Assembly (NCBI GenBank): GCA_034666465.1
Contig: JAXDLT010000006.1
Span: forward strand, 1 to 12,445
Direction: 5' to 3'
Origin: CF-96 sp028287605
GTDB lineage: Bacteria > Chloroflexota > Dormibacteria > Aeolococcales > Aeolococcaceae
Length of the DNA stretch: 12,445 nt
Shown piece after piece: positions 6,476 through 12,322 of this stretch (its first letter is position 1; each line of letters starts with the position of its first letter). The position numbers were made by a program, and so were the translations under genes. The notes beneath the pieces are model-generated. The model saw only the letters and a program-made list of their open reading frames with translations, was not told the DNA's origin and did not search any database.

Positions 6476-7657
6476 GTGCGCGAAGGTCGCGGACATCGTG
6501 GTGTGCTGCTGCGCACCGCAGCCGGGGTGGTCACCGCCGCCGTGCTGCTGGTCGCGGCGCAGCCCTTCGCCGCGCTGAGCGCGCCCGCCGGCTCGGTCCC
6601 CTCCTTCAGCGTCGACACCGTCTCCAGGGGGGCCGAGGTCACCTGGACCGTGGTCGATCCGCTCACCACGCCGATCGAGGCGGCGGTGGTCCAGGACGGC
6701 TCGTCGCGGTGCTTCGGCGGCGGCGACCAGGGCAACCGCTGCTTCGACCACATCGGCTCGATGGTCGACCGGCACCATGCCGCCGCCGGCTTCACCGCGA
6801 ACTACAACAACGGGGTCGACATCCTCGGCCTCGCGGTGGTCGACCATCACGCCTGGGCGACCGCCGACCCGCACACCACCTCGCTCTGTGTCGGCGACGC
6901 CATCTCCGGGGCGACCCGGCCGGCCGTGTCCATCACCAAGGACGCGGACGCCACCCGCTGCCGCATCGCGGTCTCCGGCGAGCGGGTGGTGGCCGGCCGC
7001 CAGGTGAGCATCGAGGGCATGGCCGACGACGGCACGAAGGGCGCCTTCTGGTGGAGCGTCGAGCACACCTCGCCGGTGCAGCGCACCGTCGTCGGGCTGA
7101 AGCAGGACGGCAGCCTGCTGGTCGCCGTGGTGTCCGCGCGGAAGAGCAGGGATCGCAACGGCATGAGCCTCCCGGACACGGCGCGGTGGCTGGTCGACCA
7201 CGGCGTCATCGACGCCATCGCCCTGGACGGCGGCCACCAGGCCGAGGCGTACGTCGCCGGTCGCGGCTCGATCGTGCCGCTGCAGGAGGGCGAGCCGGCG
7301 GTCCAGGTCAGCCTGCTCCTCGGGCACACCGTGCCGGTGATCCCGGCGCCGCCGGTGCCCGTGCCCGTGCCTCCGGTCCCCGCCCCGGCTCCGGTGGCGC
7401 CCGTGCCCGGCCCGGCGACCCCGGCGCCGGCCCCCCGTCCCACCCCGACGCCGCGCGGTCCCGTCCCGGGCACCGGCGTGCTCGGCAGCGTGGTGCTCCC
7501 GCGACTGCCCGAGAGCGGCGCGCTCCCCATCCCCGGTGGAGCCGGCGGGGCGTCCGGAGCCGGAGGCGGCCCGGGCGGCCTCTCCCTGCCCGCGACCTCC
7601 GGCTCCGGCGGTGGCTCCGCGCCGCAGGCAGGCACTGGCGCTCTCGGCGCCTGGTAG
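6476..7657 (+). CDS. Secreted phosphodiester glycosidase-like (DUF2233/NAGPA) protein with a Pro-rich tail
   Basis: The catalytic-type core resembles the phosphodiester glycosidase family named after human NAGPA (uncovering enzyme), present in many exported bacterial proteins that are thought to act on cell-envelope sugars. The GTG at 6476 is chosen because it places a charged segment (REGRGHR) directly before a hydrophobic stretch GVVTAAVLLVAAQPFAALSA, a good Sec signal; an ATG at 6398 would add 26 unconvincing residues. The product is 393 residues. Family-like blocks are AAGFTANYNN followed by LGLAVVDHHAW, QRTVVGLKQDGSLLVAVV, MSLPDTARWLVDHG and ALDGGHQAEAYV (Asp251). The last block usually reads LDGGGSS, so this active-site loop is altered. 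Four Cys in the N-terminal half could form disulfides. Residues 286-332 are rich in Pro-Val/Pro-Ala, like a wall-spanning spacer, and the remainder is Gly/Ser-rich with no sortase signal or final membrane helix. The substrate is unknown. Confidence 0.75.
   Translation: MREGRGHRGVLLRTAAGVVTAAVLLVAAQPFAALSAPAGSVPSFSVDTVSRGAEVTWTVVDPLTTPIEAAVVQDGSSRCFGGGDQGNRCFDHIGSMVDRHHAAAGFTANYNNGVDILGLAVVDHHAWATADPHTTSLCVGDAISGATRPAVSITKDADATRCRIAVSGERVVAGRQVSIEGMADDGTKGAFWWSVEHTSPVQRTVVGLKQDGSLLVAVVSARKSRDRNGMSLPDTARWLVDHGVIDAIALDGGHQAEAYVAGRGSIVPLQEGEPAVQVSLLLGHTVPVIPAPPVPVPVPPVPAPAPVAPVPGPATPAPAPRPTPTPRGPVPGTGVLGSVVLPRLPESGALPIPGGAGGASGAGGGPGGLSLPATSGSGGGSAPQAGTGALGAW
7331..7472 (+). repeat. Pro-rich low-complexity coding stretch
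   Basis: About 47 codons inside the DUF2233-like gene encode an irregular repeat of Pro-Val, Pro-Ala and Pro-Thr dipeptides, with near-repeats of ccggtgcccgtgcc. It probably forms an extended, unstructured spacer between the catalytic domain and a Gly/Ser-rich C-terminus. Such sequence can expand or contract by slippage. Confidence 0.75.
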
Positions 7658-7673
7658 CGACGGAGCACCGCGC

Positions 7674-8741
7674 TCACCGGTCGGAGCGCTCCCAGTCGGC
7701 GCGCATGGCGTCGAGCAGGGCGGCCGCCACCGGGGCGGAGTCGAGCCCGATGTCGAGCTCGTGGTTGCGCGCGAAGCCGCCGGCGGTCCAGTTGGCGCTG
7801 CCGAAGAGGACGCGGTGGGCGTCGGCGACCGCCGCCTTGGCGTGGAGCTTCTCGCCCTCGCCGCGGTAGAGGCGCACCTCGACGCCGGCGGCGCGGAGCA
7901 TCTCGGCGGACGCGTCGCTGGGCCGCTGCTCCGGGTCGAGCAGCAGGCGCACCCGCACCCCGCGGGCGTGCGCCCGCTCCAGGGCATGCACCACCGCGGT
8001 GTCGGTGAGCACGAAGAGCTCGAGGTCGAGGGTGGCACGCGCCCCGTCGACGAGCTCGAGGGCGAGCGGGTGGATGGCGGTGTCGGGGAGGGTGGTGGCG
8101 ACCACCACCGCGGGGTCGGCCGCCTCCGGTGGGACCGTGACCGCGCGGCCGGTGGTGGCCAGGTCGCGGAGGAAGACCCGCTCGAGGTTGACCGCGACCG
8201 GTCCCCGCACCAGGGCGTCGAAGTCGTGGTTGCGGTCGGAGGAGCCGCCCCAGTTGATCCCCCCGACCACGGCCGCGTCGCCGCCGTCGACCACCACGAG
8301 CTTGACGTGGTCGATCATCCGCCGCCGGACCGGGTAGAGCGACACCGCGACTCCCGCGGCGCGCAGGTGGGTGGCGGCGGCCTCGCTCGCGGGAACCGAC
8401 GGGTCGGTGATGAGGGTGACCTCGACCCCCCGCCGGTGGGCGTCCACGAGGTCGGCGGCGAGATCGGCGCTGCCGAGCTCGTACACCTCCACGTCGACCC
8501 GGTGGCGGGCGCTCTCGATCAGCCGCCGGATCGCCGGGAAGGCGACCACGCCCCGGGCGAGGACGGTGACCGTGTCGCCGCCCACGGTCGCGGGCGGGGC
8601 CGCCGCGCCGGGATAGGGATGGGCGGCGACGGCGGCGGCGGGCGCCCCGCGAGCGGGCCCGGGGCCGCACGCGCAGACGCTGACGAGGAGCACCAGGACC
8701 AGGGCGGCGTGGGGGAGGCGGAGGCGGTGGAGGAGTGCCAT
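7674..8741 (-). CDS. Exported phospholipase D-like protein with two HKD motifs
   Basis: PLD-superfamily protein of 355 residues. Two complete catalytic motifs are visible: HVKLVVVD (His145, Lys147, Asp152) followed by GGINW, and HAKAAVAD (His300, Lys302, Asp307) followed by GSANW. Each is trailed by an acidic NHDFD or NHELD segment, the usual layout of two pseudo-symmetric halves. Such proteins include cardiolipin synthases, phospholipases and nucleases; which one this is cannot be decided from sequence. The N-terminus has a hydrophobic segment ALVLVLLVSV and then CAC at 23-25, so Cys25 could be a lipidation site (VCAC is an imperfect lipobox), otherwise it is a Sec-exported protein. The start is the ATG at 8741 because a strong promoter places transcription initiation right at it. 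It converges on the DUF2233-like gene with 16 bp between stops. Confidence 0.9.
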   Translation of the reverse strand: MALLHRLRLPHAALVLVLLVSVCACGPGPARGAPAAAVAAHPYPGAAAPPATVGGDTVTVLARGVVAFPAIRRLIESARHRVDVEVYELGSADLAADLVDAHRRGVEVTLITDPSVPASEAAATHLRAAGVAVSLYPVRRRMIDHVKLVVVDGGDAAVVGGINWGGSSDRNHDFDALVRGPVAVNLERVFLRDLATTGRAVTVPPEAADPAVVVATTLPDTAIHPLALELVDGARATLDLELFVLTDTAVVHALERAHARGVRVRLLLDPEQRPSDASAEMLRAAGVEVRLYRGEGEKLHAKAAVADAHRVLFGSANWTAGGFARNHELDIGLDSAPVAAALLDAMRADWERSDR

Positions 8742-8747
8742 GGCGTG

Positions 8748-8776
8748 ACCCTACCGCTGAAAAGTATGCCTGTCAA
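8748..8776 (-). promoter_or_regulatory. Consensus promoter giving a leaderless mRNA for the PLD gene
   Basis: On the minus strand, a perfect -35 TTGACA (8776-8771) is separated by exactly 17 bp from a -10 TAGGGT (8753-8748). The ATG at 8741 follows only six nt after the -10 box, so transcription should begin at or next to the start codon. No Shine-Dalgarno could be transcribed. This is the best housekeeping-sigma promoter in the window. Confidence 0.75.
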
Positions 8777-8795
8777 CACAGGAACACAGAATTGA

Positions 8796-8827
8796 TTGAC
8801 CGGGCGGTGCCGTGGCGCGGCTATACT
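8796..8827 (+). promoter_or_regulatory. Probable secG promoter
   Basis: TATACT at 8822-8827 is a strong -10 hexamer. TTGACC at 8796-8801 is the best -35 candidate, but the 20-bp spacer is longer than ideal, so the -10 may be recognised with little help from it. The transcript would start near 8834 and carry a leader of about 25 nt holding the GGAGG at 8845-8849. It diverges from the PLD promoter in an AT-richer stretch. Confidence 0.5.
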
Positions 8828-8858
8828 TCCCCCGCGCGTCCCGCGGAGGTTCGTTTGG

Positions 8859-9095
8859 GTGAAGACAGCTCTTTCAGTTCTCCAGGTCCTCCTGGCCGTC
8901 CTCGTCATGCTTGGCGTCTTGCTCCAGACTCCGAAGGCGAGTGGTCTCGGCGGGACGATCGGCGGCAGTGGGGATATCGGTGGCGGCTACCGTCGCCGTC
9001 GCGGCCTGGAGCGGAGCCTCCTCCGAGTGACCGCGATCCTGATCGGCCTGTTCGTGGTCCTGTCGGCGATCAACACGTACGTCGGGTCTCACTGA
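8859..9095 (+). CDS. secG: Preprotein translocase subunit SecG
   Basis: Small membrane subunit of the SecYEG channel that assists protein export. The GTG at 8859 is chosen because it opens with KTALSVLQVLLAVLVMLGVL, the first membrane helix, and has GGAGG at 8845-8849 nine nt upstream; earlier in-frame codons would add arginine-rich sequence. The product is 78 residues, the normal SecG length. The first helix ends in LLQTPKASGLGG, then comes the glycine-rich loop (GGTIGGSGDIGGG), a basic stretch YRRRRGLERSL and the second helix VTAILIGLFVVLSAI. The first codons are noticeably AT-richer than the rest of the window, which would keep the ribosome-binding region unstructured. Its stop overlaps the proposed CTG start of the next gene. 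In many Gram-positives secG follows the glycolytic operon, as here at a short distance. Confidence 0.93.
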   Translation: MKTALSVLQVLLAVLVMLGVLLQTPKASGLGGTIGGSGDIGGGYRRRRGLERSLLRVTAILIGLFVVLSAINTYVGSH

Positions 9096-10711
9096 GTCGG
9101 GGACGGCGCCGCGCCGTCCAGCTCGCCATCGTCGCCGGGGTCGCCGGGGTCGCCGCCGGTGGAACCATCGCCGCCTCGACGTCGGCCTTCCGTCCGGCGG
9201 CGCCGGCCGACTACCGCGAGGCGGTGGTCGCCCCCCACCGCCCGCTGACCCTCGACCCGCTCTTCGGCCGCGACGACGCCGCGGTCCGCGACGTGGGACA
9301 CCTCCTCTATCGCTCGCTGCTGCGGCTCGGCGCCGACAGCCGCCCCACCGGCGATCTCGCCGCCACCTGGACGGTGAGCAGCGACGGCCACACCTACGGC
9401 TTCGGCCTCCTCGCCGGCACGCGCTGGTCGGACGGCAGCGCGCTCACCGCCCGTGACGTCGCCGCCACGGTGTCGCTGGTGCAGTCCTCCGACTTCCCCG
9501 ACGCCCAGCTGGCCGACGCCTGGAAGGACGTGGCCGTCACCGTCGACTCGCCGACCTCGGTGACGATGCGGCTGCGACGCCCCCGGGGCTCGTTCGCGGT
9601 CGCGGTCGCCGAGCTTCCCATCCTCCCCACCGCGGCGATCGCGCAGCCGGCGGCGCAGCTCGCCCGCACCGCGACCCGGCCGCTGCCCACCTCGGGTCCG
9701 TACCTGGTGACGAGCTCGGACGCCGCCACGGTGCGCCTGGTCACCAATCCGCACGCGCAGCGCGCCCCGCCGATGCGCACCGTCGAGCTGCGCCTGGTGT
9801 CGAGCTTCGAGGAGGCCCTGCGCCTCTACGCCGCGGGGCAGACCGACTCCCTGGTCACCACCACCGCCGGGCAGCGCGCCGAGGCCGCCGCGGTCCCGGG
9901 AACCCGCCTCCACGACATGCTCGGCTTCGGCACCGTGCAGCTGCTGTTCAACACCGCCGGCCAGGGGGCGGGTCTCGACCAGCCGGCGGTGCGGCACGCG
10001 ATCGCCTTCGCGATCGACCGCCGCGCGCTGGTTGCGGCGGTGCTCCCCGGCGCGGGTGTGCCCCAGCCCGATCCCATCCCCCTGGGGGTGCGCTGGGTGC
10101 CGCACCCGGCGGTTCCTGCGGCCGACCCCGCGCTGGCGGCGCGGACGCTCGACGCGGCGGGATGGACCCTTCCCGTCGCCGACGGGGTGCGCATCCGCCA
10201 GACCGGCCGCCTCGACGAGCGCCTCATGGTCTCGGACGAGGAGCCTCTCCCCGCCGTCGCCCGCCACGTCGCCCGCCAGCTTCGCGCCATCGGCATCCAG
10301 GTCCGGGTCGACCTGGTGCGACCGGCGCTCTTCTACGAGATGCTCACCAGCCCGATCAAGCAGTACGACATGGCGCTCGCCCACGTCGACAGCGGACCCG
10401 ACCCGGATGTGAGCTCGCAGTGGCGCTCCGACGAGGTCCCCCCCAAGGGCCTCAACGTCACCGGCCTGAAGCCCGACTTCGTCTTCGACCGGGCGCTCGA
10501 CCGCCTCGCCATGGAGACCGATCCCAGGCTGCGCCGCGCCGCCGTCGACGAGGTCGACCGCGACCTCGCCGCCAGCGCCCCGGCGGTCTTCCTGTACGCC
10601 CCGCTGGTCAGCGTGGCCGCCTCGGACAGCCTCGTCCTGCCCCTGCCCGCCTCCGGCACCAGCGCCCAGCGCTACGAGCTGATCGCCGCCTGGCGACGGG
10701 TCACCCGATGA
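9092..10711 (+). CDS. ABC transporter solute-binding protein, family 5 (peptide/nickel type)
   Basis: Extracytoplasmic binding protein of the DppA/OppA (SBP_bac_5) family. From the CTG at 9092 it has 539 residues, a typical size. Family blocks are LTLDPLF, DVGHLLYRSLLR, the signature WSDGSALTARDV (Trp112 onward), TSGPYLVTSSD, and LFNTAG followed by VRHAIAFAIDRRAL (Asp309), then QYDMALAHVDSGPDPD. There is no ATG, GTG or TTG between the secG stop and the hydrophobic N-terminal segment, and the CTG overlaps that stop as CTGA, like the GTGA junctions elsewhere in the window. The N-terminus (SRGRRR, then AVQLAIVAGVAGVAAGGTIAA) is a signal peptide or membrane anchor. No Cys is present anywhere, so it is not a lipoprotein. 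No permease or ATPase gene is adjacent, so its transport partner is elsewhere or missing; the ligand is unknown. Confidence 0.85.
   Translation: MSRGRRRAVQLAIVAGVAGVAAGGTIAASTSAFRPAAPADYREAVVAPHRPLTLDPLFGRDDAAVRDVGHLLYRSLLRLGADSRPTGDLAATWTVSSDGHTYGFGLLAGTRWSDGSALTARDVAATVSLVQSSDFPDAQLADAWKDVAVTVDSPTSVTMRLRRPRGSFAVAVAELPILPTAAIAQPAAQLARTATRPLPTSGPYLVTSSDAATVRLVTNPHAQRAPPMRTVELRLVSSFEEALRLYAAGQTDSLVTTTAGQRAEAAAVPGTRLHDMLGFGTVQLLFNTAGQGAGLDQPAVRHAIAFAIDRRALVAAVLPGAGVPQPDPIPLGVRWVPHPAVPAADPALAARTLDAAGWTLPVADGVRIRQTGRLDERLMVSDEEPLPAVARHVARQLRAIGIQVRVDLVRPALFYEMLTSPIKQYDMALAHVDSGPDPDVSSQWRSDEVPPKGLNVTGLKPDFVFDRALDRLAMETDPRLRRAAVDEVDRDLAASAPAVFLYAPLVSVAASDSLVLPLPASGTSAQRYELIAAWRRVTR
9131..9154 (+). 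repeat. Short 9-bp tandem repeat in a signal-peptide coding region
   Basis: The unit gtcgccggg occurs twice in tandem followed by a third partial copy, encoding Val-Ala-Gly repeats in the hydrophobic core of the solute-binding protein's signal segment. The copy number could vary without breaking the frame. Confidence 0.7.
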
Positions 10712-10746
10712 CCGCCGCGGCCTGTCGCAGGGAGCCGGGGATCGGG

Positions 10747-10752
10747 TAGCAT
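10747..10752 (+). promoter_or_regulatory. Probable -10 box of the tRNA-Leu gene
   Basis: TAGCAT lies 16 nt before the mature tRNA 5' end, consistent with a short 5' leader removed by RNase P. The same hexamer occurs ahead of the usp gene at 12284-12289. The -35 element is not convincing (CTGTCG at 10722-10727 with a 19-bp spacer). Confidence 0.4.
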
Positions 10753-10768
10753 CGGGACCCGCCGCCGC

Positions 10769-10855
10769 GCCGGGATGGTGGAACTGGTAGACACGCAGCG
10801 TTCAGGGCGCTGTGCTCGTAAGGGCGTAAGGGTTCGATTCCCTTTCCCGGCACCA
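10769..10855 (+). tRNA. tRNA-Leu (anticodon CAG)
   Basis: An 87-nt class II tRNA read by eye. The acceptor stem pairs GCCGGGA (10769-10775) with TCCCGGC (10845-10851), followed by discriminator A and an encoded CCA (10853-10855). The anticodon stem CAGCG/CGCTG encloses the loop TTCAGGG with anticodon CAG at 10803-10805, which reads CUG, the dominant Leu codon in this GC-rich genome. A long variable arm (GCTC/GGGC with a GTAA loop) identifies it as Leu. The T-arm AAGGG/CCCTT holds TTCGATT. All stems are intact. Confidence 0.97.
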
Positions 10856-10882
10856 GATCCTGATACTGCAGCTGTCAGGATC
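10856..10882 (+). terminator. Hairpin between tRNA-Leu and the antiporter gene, possible bidirectional terminator
   Basis: A perfect 8-bp inverted repeat, GATCCTGA (10856-10863) and TCAGGATC (10875-10882), with an 11-nt loop, begins at the base after the tRNA CCA. There is no T-run on either side, so it is not a textbook intrinsic terminator, but it sits exactly between two convergent units: just after the tRNA on the plus strand, and about 28 nt past the antiporter stop on the minus strand. Confidence 0.5.
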
Positions 10883-10909
10883 GAGTTCGAGGGCGACGGC
10901 TTGCGTTCG

Positions 10910-12181
10910 TCAGCGCGGCAGGTCCGCCTCGTCGCCCTCCCGACGACCGGTGGCGGGATCGGATCCGGGCTGGACGGTGGCGGCCTCAGCGACGGGTGCG
11001 AGTTCCCGGCGGCCGTGCAGCAGCTCGGTGGTCTGCGGTCGGAACACCGCCTGGGCGATGAAGGTGGGCACCAGCGCGGTGAGCACCACGACGGTGACGA
11101 GGATCGAGTACTGCCCCCGGTCGATGTATCCGTGGGTGAGGCCGAAGAGCGCGGAGATGGAGCCGAACGTGAGCCCGGTGGACATCATCATGGTGGTGTA
11201 CCAGGCCTCCCGGCGGGGTACCCGGAAGGCCGCGGTGGCGGGGTAGACGCCGACGATCTTCGCCCCCACCTTGACGCCGAACAGCAGCGCGATCGAGCCG
11301 AGGCCGGTGACGACGGCCTTGAGGACGATCAGCGTTCCGGCCTTGAGAAAGAAGAACGGCGTGAGGAAGGAGAACGCGATCCCGCGCATGCGGCCGGCCA
11401 GCCGGGGGTCCTCGTGGAAGGTGCCCGCCGCAACCAGGCCGAGCAGGTAGGCGGGCAGCACCGCCTCGGACCGCGCCGCGGTGGCCAGCGCCCCGAGCCC
11501 GAAGAGGAAAAGGAAGATGAACTTGACCTCGGGCTCGCTCATCGCGTGACCCAGGACGCGGATGACGAAGCGCAGGCTGCGCGGGAGCACCAGCAGCGCC
11601 AGGGTCGTGGCGATGCCGAAGGCGATCAGCAGAGAGTTGTAGTTGGCGAAGACGATGCCCAGCGCACCCACCGTGCCGATGTCACAGATGAAGCACGCGG
11701 TGAGGATGAGCTTCCCCAGGTCGGTGCGGTTGAGGCCGGTCTCCATCATCACCGCATAGACCACCGCGACCGAGGTGGTGGAGAGGGCGATGCCCGCGAT
11801 CTGGCTGGCGTGGAACTGCCAGCGGAGCACGTGCAGCGCGAAGGCCCAGGCGCCGGCGAAGGGAAGGGCGAAGCCGACGGCGCCGATGACCAGGCTGGGA
11901 GCGAGGAAGCGGCGCAGCGAGACGGGGTCGATCTCGGTCCCTGCGAGGAAGGTCAGCAGGATGCTGCCGACGCCGGCGAGAAAGGTGATCCACTCGGTCG
12001 GGGTCATGCCGAGCAGGTTGCCGCCGACGACCCCGACGAGGATCTCGACGAGAGCGACGGACAGCCCGATGCGGATGGAGATGACGCTCGCCAGCAGGGC
12101 CAGACCGATCCAGAGCGCGGCGATGCCGTACGTCGTGTCGAGACTGTCGAGGAGGCTCACGTGGATCGGGCAGCAGCTCAT
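10910..12181 (-). CDS. CPA2-type cation:proton antiporter (Kef/NapA-like membrane protein)
   Basis: Polytopic membrane protein of 423 residues, with roughly a dozen hydrophobic segments, that resembles the Na+(K+)/H+ exchanger domain of the CPA2 family. Conserved regions are VEILVGVVGGNLLG, ILLTFLAGTEIDPVSLRR, ALSTTSVAVVYAVM (the TM4 crossover segment) and CFICDIGTVGAL (TM5), with PFFFLKAG in a late helix. Asp167 is the expected ion-binding Asp; the residue before it is Cys166 where CPA2 members usually carry Asp, Asn or Gln. Lys280 in PFFFLKAG could be a functional charge. The N-terminus begins MSCCPIH, and the last 40 residues are hydrophilic with no RCK/TrkA-N domain. The ATG at 12181 has AGGAG (12193-12189) seven nt upstream, part of a hairpin. 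It is divergent from a usp gene. Ion specificity is not determinable here. Confidence 0.88.
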   Translation of the reverse strand: MSCCPIHVSLLDSLDTTYGIAALWIGLALLASVISIRIGLSVALVEILVGVVGGNLLGMTPTEWITFLAGVGSILLTFLAGTEIDPVSLRRFLAPSLVIGAVGFALPFAGAWAFALHVLRWQFHASQIAGIALSTTSVAVVYAVMMETGLNRTDLGKLILTACFICDIGTVGALGIVFANYNSLLIAFGIATTLALLVLPRSLRFVIRVLGHAMSEPEVKFIFLFLFGLGALATAARSEAVLPAYLLGLVAAGTFHEDPRLAGRMRGIAFSFLTPFFFLKAGTLIVLKAVVTGLGSIALLFGVKVGAKIVGVYPATAAFRVPRREAWYTTMMMSTGLTFGSISALFGLTHGYIDRGQYSILVTVVVLTALVPTFIAQAVFRPQTTELLHGRRELAPVAEAATVQPGSDPATGRREGDEADLPR

Positions 12182-12188
12182 GGGCGCA

Positions 12189-12212
12189 CTCCTACCAGAT
12201 TCAGCTGGTAGG
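12189..12212 (-). promoter_or_regulatory. Hairpin overlapping the antiporter Shine-Dalgarno
   Basis: In the antiporter mRNA, CCTACCAG and CTGGTAGG (12212-12205 and 12198-12191) form a perfect 8-bp stem with a 6-nt loop. The 3' arm contains the first three bases of the AGGAG ribosome-binding site (12193-12189). Folding would block initiation, so it is a candidate translational switch; as DNA it could instead be an operator. Confidence 0.5.
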
Positions 12213-12253
12213 GCCCATCATGCCGGGCGGCCGCGGGCGGGACCCATCGCCGG

Positions 12254-12269
12254 TCGGGTGCTCACCCGA
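12254..12269. promoter_or_regulatory. 16-bp palindrome, candidate operator
   Basis: TCGGGTG-CT-CACCCGA is a perfect 7-2-7 inverted repeat. It lies in the -35 region relative to the usp -10 (TAGCAT) and a few bases downstream of the predicted antiporter transcription start, so a dimeric regulator bound here could affect both genes. The regulator is not known. Confidence 0.45.
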
Positions 12270-12279
12270 TCCGGACGAC

Positions 12280-12289
12280 AGGATAGCAT
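12280..12289. promoter_or_regulatory. Overlapping divergent -10 boxes for the antiporter and usp genes
   Basis: On the plus strand TAGCAT (12284-12289) is placed to start usp transcription near 12296. On the minus strand TGCTATCCT (12288-12280) is an extended -10 placed to start antiporter transcription near 12273, giving a leader of about 90 nt. The two share bases, so RNA polymerase could serve only one direction at a time. Neither has a clear -35. Confidence 0.4.
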
Positions 12290-12322
12290 CAGATCACCGG
12301 TTCTCCACATGGGGAGGAGACG

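Noticed and set aside
4549..6795. Long minus-strand open frame (748 codons) opposite tpiA and gpmI
   Set aside because: Same reason: composition mirrors the third-position GC of the sense genes and no family motif is seen.
7582..7600. LPATSG in the tail of the DUF2233-like protein as a sortase signal
   Set aside because: It is not followed by a hydrophobic helix and basic tail, and the motif does not read LPxTG.
10840..10882. tRNA-Leu 3' end as an integration (att) site
   Set aside because: There is no integrase, no duplicated tRNA 3' segment and no foreign-looking genes downstream.
10775..12211. Plus-strand open frame starting in the tRNA and running opposite the antiporter
   Set aside because: It begins inside tRNA-Leu and is rich in Gly/Asp/Glu/Arg from antisense reading; the minus-strand membrane protein is clearly the real gene.
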